A stretch of DNA of 30,265 bases from a virus, in IMG/VR virus record IMGVR_UViG_3300025770_000067, positions 1 through 30,265 of that record; one strand, 5' to 3'. How positions within the stretch are numbered: the stretch's first letter is position 1; each line of letters opens with the position of its first letter. The notes under the pieces were generated by a model. The model made no database searches. It was not told where the DNA came from and saw only the letters and a program-made list of their open reading frames with translations. Positions 8,422-16,176 of the stretch are shown here, in pieces. Position numbers and translations under genes: made by a program.

Positions 8422-10452
8422 ATGGGATGGAGAGATGAAGTTACACTTATAAGTGAAGGTGATTCAAATGATTCACCAGCTAATGTACCAATAAGTACAG
8501 AAACCTATTTTCCTAAATATACTAAAGATAGTGGTGTTATTGAAGCATCAGCAGAATATCCAATTTCTGAGGATATGAATTTTGGTTATAGGAATCAAAT
8601 CGGTGAGGAGATAGGTGGTGCAGCAGCAGCTATATATGGCTTAAAAAAGGGTATAGATATAGCAGCTAAGTATGTTCCAAGTCCTCATACAAGACTTGCT
8701 AAAGCAGCATCTTGGGGGATTCCTTTTGCTACTGGTGTAGTTACATCTTGGGTAGGTGGTGCTGGTGGTGAACTTGTTCAAGGTGTAGCAGCAGGTGAAG
8801 TTAAAAAAGGTGATTGGGCAGTTGCTTTAGATAAGGCTTGGGATTCTGGTAACAGACAGGCTATATATGAGGCTTTAGGTCAGACAGTCTTTGGTATAGC
8901 TGGTAAAGGACTTAAATTAGCTGCTGGTGAGAATTATAAAAACATTGATTGGATTCGACAAAAAATTAAAGCCTCTGGTGGTCAATTAACTGCCTCACAG
9001 GTTGTTGATGGTACTCTATATGATACTGTAGAGGGATTAGCAGAAGCAGCATGGGGTGGTTCTATATTAAGAGAATCTAGGGTGCAAATGGCTAAATCTA
9101 TAGATCATTATGTTAATTCCTATCAAAATACTTTTTTAGAGGCTGCTGATGCAACTTTAAATACTGCTGGACTAGGAAGATTATATCAACAAGCTCATAA
9201 AGTAGCAGATGATACCCACAGAGCAGTAGGTGGTCAGAAGTTTACAGACCTACAGGAGTTATATACAAAGAAATTTAGAAAAGAAAAGTGGACAAAAGTA
9301 GACGAATCACCAATTCTTGATCCTGCTGGTAAGAACTTTGAAACAATTACTAAAGGAGTAAAAAAGGTAGAGATACAACCCATTAAAACAAAGTCTTTAA
9401 AGACATGGGCAAGAAAAGAATTAAAGAAGTTAAAGGGTTCAGGTGGTGCTGGTGCTGCCTCAGATTGGAGATACAAAGAATACGAAAAAATTCTTAAAAT
9501 GGATGATGCTATTGCTTTTGATGTGGCTCAAGAAATGAGAAGTACATGGCTTTCAAAATCAAGGAATTTTCAAAATAAAGTCCATGCTGATTACAACATG
9601 AAAGATGCTGCCTCTGTTAAATTATTATCAAGGCAAATGGATATAGCAATGGATGTAGGTGCTAGAGGTCAGGGTGCTGAATTTTATAAAGAATTTAGAG
9701 CAGCAAATCAATTTTGGAAAACAGGAAAAGAACATCTTGGTAATAGATTTATAGCAAAACTAATTGCTAAAAATCCTGAAGAGATCGGTGAAGCTATATT
9801 TAAAACAGGTAATCAAGCTGAAATACAGAAGGCAAGGATTGCTTTACGATATATGCAGAAGGTTACAAAAGGCACAGATGGAGCAGTAAATTTTAATAAA
9901 GTCTGGCAATCTATGCAAACTGGTTATTTAAAGTCAATTCTAGGTGGAGCAACAGATACTACAGCAACTCAATTAACGGAGATGGGTGTTAAGAAACAGG
10001 TTGGTTCAAATGTTTCAGATGTTGAGGGTAGAGGAATGAATATAAATAAGTTAAAAGACTTGTTCATAGAAAATACACCTACAAATGATACCTTTAAGGC
10101 TGCTTTTACAGAACAACAACGAAATGGAATAAAAAACTTTGTATCTGCACTAGAAGGAGCACAAAGAAAACCAAAAGGTACTGGAACATTTATGGTTACA
10201 GTTGGTCAAGCAGGTATAGTTATAACCACTATGGCTGGTGCTGGGGTAGAAGCTGGTATGGGTGCAATCGCTGCACTTACTATAACACCTGCTATGTTAT
10301 CCTGGGTATTAACTCGCCCTAAGTATGTTGCATTTCTCTCTCAAGGTATGCACACAGGAATAAAATCTAAATCTGCTGGTGGTTTATCTGCTAAATTTGC
10401 AGCAATGATTACAGATATTGGGCAAGAACAATATGGGGAGTTAACAAACTAA
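8422..10452 (+). CDS. Large probable internal virion protein with hydrophobic segments
   Basis: This 676-residue protein is the largest encoded here. Residues about 55-120 hold Gly/Ala-rich hydrophobic stretches (GGAAAAIYGLKKG, ATGVVTSWVGGAGGEL), and a long hydrophobic Gly/Ala region lies near 590-640 (GIVITTMAGAGVEAGM). Between them is a Lys-rich helical body. Membrane-active ends with a soluble core fit an ejection protein that forms a channel in the host envelope. Its stop overlaps the next start as TAATG. The role is inferred from position and hydrophobicity. Confidence 0.6.
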   Translation: MGWRDEVTLISEGDSNDSPANVPISTETYFPKYTKDSGVIEASAEYPISEDMNFGYRNQIGEEIGGAAAAIYGLKKGIDIAAKYVPSPHTRLAKAASWGIPFATGVVTSWVGGAGGELVQGVAAGEVKKGDWAVALDKAWDSGNRQAIYEALGQTVFGIAGKGLKLAAGENYKNIDWIRQKIKASGGQLTASQVVDGTLYDTVEGLAEAAWGGSILRESRVQMAKSIDHYVNSYQNTFLEAADATLNTAGLGRLYQQAHKVADDTHRAVGGQKFTDLQELYTKKFRKEKWTKVDESPILDPAGKNFETITKGVKKVEIQPIKTKSLKTWARKELKKLKGSGGAGAASDWRYKEYEKILKMDDAIAFDVAQEMRSTWLSKSRNFQNKVHADYNMKDAASVKLLSRQMDIAMDVGARGQGAEFYKEFRAANQFWKTGKEHLGNRFIAKLIAKNPEEIGEAIFKTGNQAEIQKARIALRYMQKVTKGTDGAVNFNKVWQSMQTGYLKSILGGATDTTATQLTEMGVKKQVGSNVSDVEGRGMNINKLKDLFIENTPTNDTFKAAFTEQQRNGIKNFVSALEGAQRKPKGTGTFMVTVGQAGIVITTMAGAGVEAGMGAIAALTITPAMLSWVLTRPKYVAFLSQGMHTGIKSKSAGGLSAKFAAMITDIGQEQYGELTN

Positions 10453-11210
10453 TGCACGAAGCAAATTCAGAAAAAAATAAAAACATGATGTCGCAATTTA
10501 TGGATAATTTTCCTCATAGAAGTTTGGTTAAGGCAAATGATGGTTCATGGAACAATGAAATATCTGCTGACCATATAGCAGATTATCAAAGATCACTAGA
10601 TTACTCTGGACACTCTATTGATCCTGTAGAAGTAGAACAATCCATTTACGATCAAGTTTGGTCAGAGGCAGAAATACTAAAAGCTGAAGAAGCAGCAGAA
10701 GCAGGTCAGGCATTTAAAAATGCAGTTTTAGAGTTAATGACAAATCAGGGTGCGTTGGATCAAAAAATTACAGATATGGAAAAAGGGATGTTGACAACAA
10801 ACCTAAAAACAGAGGCAGATAGAAAAGCTAAAGAAGTAGAAGCCAAAGCCAAAGAAGTTGAAGCCAAAAGAATAGCAGATGCAGAAGAAAAGGCAAAGAT
10901 CAGTAAAGATGTAGTCAAAGACTTAGATGAAGATTCTGGTAGAAGAAAACCTGTCAAGAAGATGGAAAACCTAAGAGGTGAGAAGCCAGGATTTGTAATG
11001 GCTGAAGGAACTAACTGGTGGAGTGTAGATGAAAAAGATGACTACTGGCAGACTAAAGAAGGTCATAAAGAAGCTATGAACCTGTATGGTCAGAAACCAG
11101 CATGGGTAAAAGAATCCACTCTTGAATACAATCCTAAAACTGGCAAGTATGACTCTATTAAAAAAGAAGAGTTTGCTGAGATCAAACCTAAGAAAAGGAT
11201 AAGTCTTTAA
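10452..11210 (+). CDS. Charged coiled-coil protein of the internal-virion cluster
   Basis: A 252-residue protein with a strongly charged helix at about residues 115-165 built from near-identical heptads (AKEVEAKAKEVEAKR), and a less charged C-terminal part containing WWSVDEKDDYW. It starts at the TAATG overlap with the large upstream protein and ends 2 nt before the lysozyme. No known family was recognised. It could be a chaperone-like partner or a small internal protein of the same virion complex. Confidence 0.6.
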   Translation: MHEANSEKNKNMMSQFMDNFPHRSLVKANDGSWNNEISADHIADYQRSLDYSGHSIDPVEVEQSIYDQVWSEAEILKAEEAAEAGQAFKNAVLELMTNQGALDQKITDMEKGMLTTNLKTEADRKAKEVEAKAKEVEAKRIADAEEKAKISKDVVKDLDEDSGRRKPVKKMENLRGEKPGFVMAEGTNWWSVDEKDDYWQTKEGHKEAMNLYGQKPAWVKESTLEYNPKTGKYDSIKKEEFAEIKPKKRISL

Positions 11211-11212
11211 TT

Positions 11213-11716
11213 ATGCACGGAATGTTCACTCAAAAAGAGCAACAAGTCTTAGATAATTTAAGGAAGTTAGATTATAGCGAAGATTATATAGCTGCTCTTA
11301 TGGCAAATATTGCTGTTGAAACTGGTTCATTCGACTACACCCAAAAACAAGATAATGGTAGTGGTTATGGTTTACTTCAATTTACAGATTCTCCTGCTGT
11401 CAAACATTTAAGTGATTATTGGGCATGGCTGAAAACAACAGGTCGTACTGATAGTGTGGAAAGCCAACTCCAGTTTTTCACAGACAATAAGAATTATAAG
11501 AAACCAGCCACATCTTCAAGGGATGGGTATGGACATGATATAGGTTGGAGAGCAAGGTCTAAATTAAATACAAGTTTCGACAAGAACCCACACATTGAAG
11601 ATCCTGTTGAGCGTTATACCGAGATAATTCAAAATTACTACCTAAACCCTGGAGTACCTGCCTCACAAAAAAGGCTTGACCAAGCGAAGCATTATAAGGG
11701 AATGTTGAGTCCTTAG
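11213..11716 (+). CDS. Phage tail-type lysozyme
   Basis: A 167-residue protein resembling the phage tail lysozyme family. It opens with an oligomer-like helix (KEQQVLDNLRKLDYSEDYIAA), then IAVETGSFDY with candidate catalytic Glu36, then GYGLLQFTD, the hallmark of lysozyme-like folds, and later WRARSKL. It should cleave the peptidoglycan glycan strand. As no other endolysin was seen, it could serve in DNA entry, in host lysis, or in both. ATG 11213 is used here; M4 at 11222 is an alternative. It is the last gene of the plus-strand run, and its stop is 3 nt from the stop of the convergent minus-strand gene. Confidence 0.8.
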   Translation: MHGMFTQKEQQVLDNLRKLDYSEDYIAALMANIAVETGSFDYTQKQDNGSGYGLLQFTDSPAVKHLSDYWAWLKTTGRTDSVESQLQFFTDNKNYKKPATSSRDGYGHDIGWRARSKLNTSFDKNPHIEDPVERYTEIIQNYYLNPGVPASQKRLDQAKHYKGMLSP

Positions 11717-11719
11717 TTT

Positions 11720-11830
11720 CTAACTAAAAGGTGATATAGGTGCTAAAGGTGGTGGTCGCTTCTTATCTTTCTTTTTCTTCTTCTTACCAAACAATCTGAT
11801 ATATTCAGAGTCCTTTGTAAAGTCTATCAC
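11720..11830 (-). CDS. Very small basic protein (36 aa), GTG start
   Basis: A GTG at 11830-11828 overlaps the TGA of the upstream lipoprotein gene as GTGA and opens a 36-codon frame ending in TAG at 11720. The product has a hydrophilic start (IDFTKDSEYIRLFG), a run of eight Lys/Asp (KKKKKKDKK) and a Pro-rich end (RPPPLAPISPFS). Start/stop overlap, the same strand as its neighbours and a non-random composition support a real gene. The Pro-rich tail after a lipoprotein gene loosely recalls spanin subunits, but there is no signal peptide. No function is claimed. Confidence 0.5.
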   Translation of the reverse strand: MIDFTKDSEYIRLFGKKKKKKDKKRPPPLAPISPFS

Positions 11831-12027
11831 TCTATTAACCACCCATGACAATCTTTCTTATCTGCTGAATCACATATAAGTAGAGATTCGTTTGGTTCAC
11901 ATACAGAGTGGACAGGTGGAACACAACTTAATCCATTCATCTCATCCATCTTGTTTTGCATAACACTACATCCTGTTAGTAGAGTTACCATAACTTGTAA
12001 TACTATTATTAATACTATAGTTTGCAT
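11827..12027 (-). CDS. Small lipoprotein, possible outer-membrane spanin-like
   Basis: A 66-residue protein with a hydrophobic N-terminus ending in a lipobox: MQTIVLIIVLQVMVTLLTGC, with Cys20 as the lipidation site after L-T-G. The mature part has four Cys and a short hydrophilic tail. The n-region lacks Lys/Arg, which is unusual for a signal peptide. A GAGG Shine-Dalgarno sits just upstream, inside the end of the preceding gene (13 nt overlap). Small phage lipoproteins near lysis genes are often Rz1-type outer-membrane spanins; an immunity or exclusion lipoprotein is the alternative. Confidence 0.7.
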   Translation of the reverse strand: MQTIVLIIVLQVMVTLLTGCSVMQNKMDEMNGLSCVPPVHSVCEPNESLLICDSADKKDCHGWLIE

Positions 12028-12269
12028 ACACCATCCTCACAATCATCATCACTTTTCGTGATAATATATTCATCATTTCTATTAGATTTAATGACAGTCG
12101 GAAATTTCTTGACTGTTGAAAAATGTTGTAGTAGATCTTGGAAACTTCTTTTCTGTGTTCGTTCCATATAACTCTCATAAGACTTCTTGTAGTCCATTCC
12201 CCTGTTAGATGCCCTCTGGGCATAGTCCTCTGACAAAAACTCACACATTTCCAATTTCTCTACAGTCAT
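12015..12269 (-). CDS. Hypothetical protein (84 aa)
   Basis: The ATG at 12269 overlaps the RusA stop (ATGA), and the frame ends by overlapping the lipoprotein gene by 13 nt. The product is acidic and helical at the N-terminus and ends in DDDCEDGVCKL, a C-x4-C that could bind metal or form a disulfide. I do not recognise the family. A competing frame at 11966-12244 lacks the coupled start and was not used. Confidence 0.65.
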   Translation of the reverse strand: MTVEKLEMCEFLSEDYAQRASNRGMDYKKSYESYMERTQKRSFQDLLQHFSTVKKFPTVIKSNRNDEYIITKSDDDCEDGVCKL

Positions 12270-12655
12270 TCTAACTCCTTCATTGCGAATTTAATGTTAG
12301 GTTTATCACTATATCGCTTTCTAGCGTAAACCTCTACGACCTGTCGGTCATCCACAAAAAGAACCCCATTTAGGGAATCAAGTATTGCCTTTAGATAGTT
12401 GTCTATATCACAACCATTATCGCAATATTGTCCATTCTTTTCTTTACTTTTCTTCTTAGACCAGGACTTTGGAATCCTGACATTGAACTCTATATCAACA
12501 CTAATGAGTTTTTCAGAGGGAGTCATATCCATCTCACTTGTTAGTGCTTTCATTTCTTTTCGGAACTGAGTGTACTTCTTAGGGTAATAAGTAGACCACC
12601 TGGAAACTCTTGGTCTTGAGGCAGGGCAAGGATCTATATCAAAAACCATCCTCAT
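12266..12655 (-). CDS. rusA: RusA-family Holliday junction resolvase
   Basis: The RusA fold is shown by PCPASRPRVSRW at the N-terminus and the active-site block D83-I-D85-N-x2-K89 followed by LDSLNGVLFVDD (D102/D103), matching the catalytic aspartates and lysine of RusA. It resolves four-way DNA junctions made during recombination and replication, as a dimer in the cytoplasm. The start is taken at ATG 12655 (MRMVFDID), with AGGA 4 nt before it; upstream in-frame ATGs at 12688 and 12667 would add residues with no homology. It partners the ERF, SSB-like and NinB-like genes of the same strand. Confidence 0.85.
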   Translation of the reverse strand: MRMVFDIDPCPASRPRVSRWSTYYPKKYTQFRKEMKALTSEMDMTPSEKLISVDIEFNVRIPKSWSKKKSKEKNGQYCDNGCDIDNYLKAILDSLNGVLFVDDRQVVEVYARKRYSDKPNIKFAMKELE

Positions 12656-12827
12656 AATTTCCTGCATAAAAACCACCTGTAACAACATCGATGGTTTGTA
12701 TTGCTGATTTCAAAAGTGTTCTCATTTCAAGATCCCTCTCACTATCTTCTTCCCTTGCAATTTCCATTACTTCTCTTAGGGTGTCGTTAACATCCTCTAA
12801 TTTCTCTTTATGATTTCTTGTAAACAT
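12639..12827 (-). CDS. Small acidic helical protein (62 aa)
   Basis: The ORF overlaps the end of the NinB-like gene by 20 nt and the start of the RusA gene by 17 nt. The product is highly charged and helical (RNHKEKLEDVNDTLREVMEI), with no recognised domain. Its position between two recombination genes suggests a linked role, but no more can be said. There is no strong Shine-Dalgarno, so translation is probably coupled. Confidence 0.55.
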   Translation of the reverse strand: MFTRNHKEKLEDVNDTLREVMEIAREEDSERDLEMRTLLKSAIQTIDVVTGGFYAGNYEDGF

Positions 12828-13194
12828 TGTACATAGCCAAATTATAATCTTCGTTTCTAGGTAATTTTATTTGATATTCACCACCAAAAAAATCATCAAT
12901 ATTTCTTAGAAATTCTACAAACTCCTCAACTTCTAAGTCTTTAGTTGACACAACATTGAATTTTTTTTTGATTTGTTTTTTGGCTTCTTTCTTAGACTCA
13001 CCTATTTCTTGTGCAATTATATCTCGCCAATAATGAAAAAGCCTACTTTGAGCATCACTCCTCTTAGGTTTATCTTTGGTGATTGATATTGTTGCTACTT
13101 CACAGTTGGGATTTTCTTTCCAAAAGACCTGAACTAAAGATCTAAAGATGTCTGCTTTAGGCTTATCCCTATAGATTATTCTGTTTATAGTCAT
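12808..13194 (-). CDS. ninB: NinB-like recombination protein
   Basis: A 128-residue protein with the NinB (lambda Orf) layout: KPKRSDAQSRLFHYWRDI in the middle, then a Lys-rich helix (KEAKKQIKKKFNV), a segment STKDLEVEEFVEFLRNIDDF and the C-terminal LPRNEDYNLAMYN. Lambda Orf/NinB binds single-stranded DNA and helps load recombinases. The order NinB, small protein, RusA mirrors recombination cassettes in lambdoid and marine phages. Family identity is by pattern, without search. Confidence 0.6.
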   Translation of the reverse strand: MTINRIIYRDKPKADIFRSLVQVFWKENPNCEVATISITKDKPKRSDAQSRLFHYWRDIIAQEIGESKKEAKKQIKKKFNVVSTKDLEVEEFVEFLRNIDDFFGGEYQIKLPRNEDYNLAMYNVYKKS

Positions 13195-13339
13195 TGCACC
13201 ACAATCCCTTTTTTTTACTTTCTTTCTTCTTATTAATAATTACCTTTGGACACCACAACACGCTATGTCTTACTGCGTGTTGCAGTTTGTTCTTAATAGG
13301 ATGTGGTTTGTTATGACTCAGAATTACAGTCCTAGCCAT
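13169..13339 (-). CDS. Small basic protein (56 aa), not strongly supported
   Basis: ATG at 13339, 56 codons to TAG at 13169. It overlaps the end of the upstream TM ORF by 16 nt and the NinB start by 26 nt. The product is very basic (VIINKKKESKKKG) with Cys30 and Cys48 and an N-terminal MARTVILSHNKPHPIKNKL. It fills what would otherwise be a 129 nt gap. There is no clear Shine-Dalgarno, so it would depend on coupling. It could bind nucleic acid. The call rests on overlap and composition only. Confidence 0.45.
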   Translation of the reverse strand: MARTVILSHNKPHPIKNKLQHAVRHSVLWCPKVIINKKKESKKKGLWCNDYKQNNL

Positions 13340-13422
13340 GATGCTATTACAACCACCAAGACTATTCCTACAAAAATAGACATACTACGATTTTTCTTAA
13401 TCATTTGCATGAATGTTTCCAT
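13324..13422 (-). CDS. 32-residue single-TM peptide
   Basis: ATG at 13422 is preceded by a strong AGGAG. The frame of 32 codons ends at TAA 13324. It has a basic N-terminal patch (IKKNRS) followed by a clear transmembrane helix (MSIFVGIVLVVVIASWLGL). Positive inside plus one helix suits a small membrane regulator, such as a holin partner or antiholin. It lies 23 nt after the holin-like gene. Confidence 0.6.
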   Translation of the reverse strand: METFMQMIKKNRSMSIFVGIVLVVVIASWLGL

Positions 13423-13445
13423 AGTTTATTACTCCTAAATTAAAG

Positions 13446-13688
13446 TTACTTAGATAATTCGTTTGTGATGTCTTTATCTAATAATTTGTAGATAATTACG
13501 GCACTTATGATGCCAACCAAACCAGCATTACCAAGTGTCCAAACTATATCTATTATAGAACCAATTACATTCCCAGTTAGAAATGCTACATTATTACCAA
13601 ATATAACTTGCAATACTATAGATAAACTGATTAATTTTATGCCAATATCAATCGAAGCATCAGCACCTTTCATAATTTTCTCTAACAT
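13446..13688 (-). CDS. Two-TM holin-like protein
   Basis: An 80-residue protein with a strong AAAGGAG Shine-Dalgarno. It has two hydrophobic helices at about residues 14-38 (IGIKLISLSIVLQVIFGNNV) and 50-70 (WTLGNAGLVGIISAVIIYKL), and a charged C-terminus LLDKDITNELSK. This is holin topology. I recall related proteins in marine phages. Because a second holin-like protein is encoded at 1700-2131, one may be the holin and the other an antiholin or an unrelated membrane protein. Its leader is structured (13715-13761). Confidence 0.6.
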   Translation of the reverse strand: MLEKIMKGADASIDIGIKLISLSIVLQVIFGNNVAFLTGNVIGSIIDIVWTLGNAGLVGIISAVIIYKLLDKDITNELSK

Positions 13689-13714
13689 ATTTTCTCCTTT
13701 AAAGTAAAAATGGT

Positions 13715-13761
13715 GAGAGGACTACGCTTTACAGCATGGTAGTTTTAGCCTGAAACCTCTC
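13715..13761 (-). promoter_or_regulatory. Structured 5' leader of the holin-like gene
   Basis: On the minus-strand RNA a perfect 6-bp outer stem pairs GAGAGG (13761-13756) with CCTCTC (13720-13715). Stacked directly inside is ACTAC/GTAGT (13743-13739 with 13725-13721), extended by a 2-bp GC/GC step around a TGTAAA loop. The single-stranded arm TTTCAGGCTAAA separates the two helices on one side. AUUUUU follows the outer stem, so a weak terminator or attenuator is possible. It lies 27 nt upstream of the holin-like start codon. The pairing is direct; the role is inferred. Confidence 0.45.
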
Positions 13762-13780
13762 GTAAAAATTTATTTAAAAA

Positions 13781-14086
13781 CTATAGGGGGATTATACCAG
13801 TTTTTGCCATCAACCTTTGAGTATTTATTACTGCTCTTAGCATTTCTAATTCAATAAACTCTCTTTCATAAGGTGGATCGGCTTGTTTCCTACCATCATA
13901 AATATCATGGCAATTCAAACATAGGTACGCACCATGTATAGGAAGTGCTTTCAAACCCATACCAGCACCACTCAAGTGGGCGAATACTACAGTTTCATTA
14001 TCAGGCATACAACCCTCTAATCTCATTTGGCAAGGTTTTCCTTTTGCCGATTTAGTATATTTATTTACTCTTATCAGATAATCCAT
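13781..14086 (-). CDS. DUF1364-type (YbcO-like) phage nuclease
   Basis: A 101-residue protein with a ring of metal-binding residues: C19 and C26 (GKPCQMRLEGC), H37 (FAHLSG), then C56-x2-C59-H60 and D64 with the following R (LCLNCHDIYDGR). This is the DUF1364/YbcO endonuclease pattern, a beta-beta-alpha metal nuclease found in lambdoid recombination regions. The start is taken at ATG 14086 (MDYLIRVNKY), 25 nt inside the helicase end; the longer frame from 14137 adds unrelated residues. It follows the helicase and should act in DNA processing or recombination. Confidence 0.75.
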   Translation of the reverse strand: MDYLIRVNKYTKSAKGKPCQMRLEGCMPDNETVVFAHLSGAGMGLKALPIHGAYLCLNCHDIYDGRKQADPPYEREFIELEMLRAVINTQRLMAKTGIIPL

Positions 14087-15392
14087 ATATATCAATCTCC
14101 ATGTCTTTAAATTTAGAATAATCTCCATGAAACTCACACTTCACAAAACCTATTTGCCCCATTCTATTCTTAGCAACGATCAGTTCTGCTAATCCAATAT
14201 CAGGTGTATCTTTATGATAATATTCATCTCGATAAACAAACATCACTATATCAGCATCTTGTTCGATTTCACCTGAAGAGCGTAGGTCGCTCATATACGG
14301 TCTTTTATTCTCTCGGCTCTCTACCCCCCTACTCAACTGAGATAATAGGAGTATGGGTATCTGAAGCTCCTTAGAAAGGTATTTTAACTCTCTTGTTATG
14401 TTACCTAATTCAGAAATCTCTCTCCCTTTGTCATAACGCATAATTTGTAGATAATCAATCAGGATAACATCAAGTTTTCTATCTGTATTCATTTTCTTAG
14501 CCATTGAAGAAATATCTTTCACGCTTAATCCACCCCTATCAACAATGCTCATATTCTTGTTACCAGCCTGTGCAAGTTTCTCGTAAAAAATCTGTTCTTC
14601 ATTTTCAGATAATTGGTTTCGTTCAATTTTGTGCATGGGTAGGTTTGTTTCACTTGATACCATTTTAAGCATTAACTGTACCTGGCTCATCTCTAATGAG
14701 AAAAAAAGTACATTCTTAGAACTACTTAGGTGGTTTGCTATATTGAGGGCGAGTGTAGATTTACCCATAGATGGTCTACCAGCCAGTACATTTAATGATC
14801 CTGCCCTAAATCCTGAAGTGAGAGCATCTAAAGACTCAAAACCACTCGATAACCCAGTACCATTTACAGTAACATCATCTATATAATCTATTGTTTTAGA
14901 TACAATATTCCTCATAGAGTTTTCATCACTATCTAATAATTCATTTTCTAACTTCTGAATTTCATCAACAGTTTCTTGATAGTTATCATAATCAATGTTG
15001 AACTTACATAATTCAATATCATTAGAAATTCTACAAGTACGGATGTGAGTTGCATAAACCTCAATATTATCTATACCAATACAATCTTCAGTTAAAAAAG
15101 CAAGGTCTTGGAAGTCTACTGCCCACGATATACTTTTAGGTTGTTCCTGGAGGTTGATATAATCTCTTGTAGTAAGTATATCAACAGGCATCTTCTTGTC
15201 TGTCATCTCTATAATACAACAAAATATATAACTTAATTTGTCATTACTAAAGTCATTTGATACCAAGCCAGTACCTAAGACACGATCTAAGCAAGGATCT
15301 ATTAATAGACCACCTACAACAGACCTTTCGGAATCTATAGAATCAAAGGTTTTTTTTAATTCTTTATATATGGTTTTCTTGTTAGTTATCAT
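14061..15392 (-). CDS. dnaB: Replicative DNA helicase, DnaB-like
   Basis: This 443-residue protein has an N-terminal DnaB domain (SERSVVGGLLIDP, residues 21-33) and a RecA-type helicase core. Walker A is GRPSMGKST at 205-213, followed by FFSLEMSQVQL (230-240), Walker B VILIDYLQIM (309-318), SQLSRGVE (351-358), DLRSSGEIEQDAD (369-381) and the late KNRMGQIG (408-415). All core residues are present, so a working hexameric helicase is expected. The start overlaps the previous stop as TAATG. With the winged-helix protein at 16173 as likely loader or initiator, it would open the phage origin for host polymerase, as no phage polymerase is seen. Confidence 0.95.
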   Translation of the reverse strand: MITNKKTIYKELKKTFDSIDSERSVVGGLLIDPCLDRVLGTGLVSNDFSNDKLSYIFCCIIEMTDKKMPVDILTTRDYINLQEQPKSISWAVDFQDLAFLTEDCIGIDNIEVYATHIRTCRISNDIELCKFNIDYDNYQETVDEIQKLENELLDSDENSMRNIVSKTIDYIDDVTVNGTGLSSGFESLDALTSGFRAGSLNVLAGRPSMGKSTLALNIANHLSSSKNVLFFSLEMSQVQLMLKMVSSETNLPMHKIERNQLSENEEQIFYEKLAQAGNKNMSIVDRGGLSVKDISSMAKKMNTDRKLDVILIDYLQIMRYDKGREISELGNITRELKYLSKELQIPILLLSQLSRGVESRENKRPYMSDLRSSGEIEQDADIVMFVYRDEYYHKDTPDIGLAELIVAKNRMGQIGFVKCEFHGDYSKFKDMEIDIYGLSDKSK

Positions 15393-15712
15393 TAGAAGTC
15401 TGAAGTTCTTATTCGCCTATCATCTGCCCAATGCTCTGTTTGTACTTCTTGATCTGATTGTTCTTGAATAGATTTTCCGTAATAACTCATAGGCGTGTCA
15501 CTAAAAACTTCCTCACCATCTCGTTTCCTATTTAGGTGGCGTAAATAGTCTGCTTTTGATAAAAATTCTCCCTCATCAGGTGCTTCACCATTTACCTGTT
15601 CCCAAATCCATAAAGAACTATGACCATATTCCTCTAAGAAATTAGGTAAAGTCATTCCATCAACGGCATCTTCTTGTGCCTGTATAACTATTGCTCCTAT
15701 TTTACTCATCAT
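15392..15712 (-). CDS. Hypothetical protein (106 aa)
   Basis: Starts at 15712 or 15709: two ATGs follow the GGAGAAAG Shine-Dalgarno, and the second has the better spacing. Its stop overlaps the helicase start as TAATG. The product is acidic, with helices and an aromatic patch (SSLWIWEQVNGEAPDEGEF). I do not recognise it. Directly upstream of the helicase gene and translationally coupled to it, it could be a loader or accessory protein. Confidence 0.65.
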   Translation of the reverse strand: MMSKIGAIVIQAQEDAVDGMTLPNFLEEYGHSSLWIWEQVNGEAPDEGEFLSKADYLRHLNRKRDGEEVFSDTPMSYYGKSIQEQSDQEVQTEHWADDRRIRTSDF

Positions 15713-16034
15713 CTTTCTCCATTGGGGTTTTCATACACCATCCATGATCTCTTAGGTGTTCTTTAGTTGTTATTTCATTACCATACTCATCATAACGAAC
15801 AAACCCATCAGGAAGTTTGTATTCTTCACCTACTGACATACCATGAAAAAAAGCATCTCTATTGTTTTCCTGATGAATAAAAAAGTCATTTTCATCTTCT
15901 TCTATTGGTTGGGGAAACCCATATTCTAAAGCACACTTAAAGCCAACATAAAACCATTCAGCAGAAGTCCAATTACCAATAGGGTGTATTTGTCCATTTG
16001 TTAGTTCAATATCTATTTTAGGTTTATTACTCAT
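15702..16034 (-). CDS. Hypothetical protein (110 aa)
   Basis: A GGAGAAAG Shine-Dalgarno within an 18-bp repeat (16031-16048) precedes ATG 16034. The product has an aromatic central part (GNWTSAEWFYVGFKCALEYGF) and two acidic stretches, and ends in GWCMKTPMEKDDE. I recognise no family. It is coupled to neighbours at both ends: an 8 nt overlap with the 16027 gene and an 11 nt overlap with the 15712 gene. Confidence 0.65.
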   Translation of the reverse strand: MSNKPKIDIELTNGQIHPIGNWTSAEWFYVGFKCALEYGFPQPIEEDENDFFIHQENNRDAFFHGMSVGEEYKLPDGFVRYDEYGNEITTKEHLRDHGWCMKTPMEKDDE

Positions 16035-16176
16035 TTCTTTCTCCAGTTTGTCTTTCTTTTTTTCTTTTTATCTCTCTTGTAGATAGTAGTAGTGAATGTT
16101 GAGTATTTGGATGATAAGGGGTAATTTGTCCACGACTAACTCTTTCGATAGATCTATTTCCTCTATTTTTTGTCAT
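16027..16176 (-). CDS. 49-residue basic protein between repeat copies
   Basis: ATG 16176 overlaps the upstream TGA as ATGA and is preceded by GGAGAAAGA. The frame runs 49 codons to TAA at 16027, overlapping the next start. The product is basic (RNRSIERVSRGQITPYHP and STREIKRKKERQTGERNE) and could bind nucleic acid. It fills the gap between two genes and is bounded by the two copies of the 18-bp start/stop repeat, so it looks like an inserted mini-gene. It is real by coding context but unknown in function. Confidence 0.6.
   Translation of the reverse strand: MTKNRGNRSIERVSRGQITPYHPNTQHSLLLSTREIKRKKERQTGERNE

Noticed and set aside
11966-12244. 92-aa minus-strand frame
   Set aside because: It overlaps the coupled gene at 12015-12269 and the lipoprotein in a different frame, without a Shine-Dalgarno or start/stop coupling.
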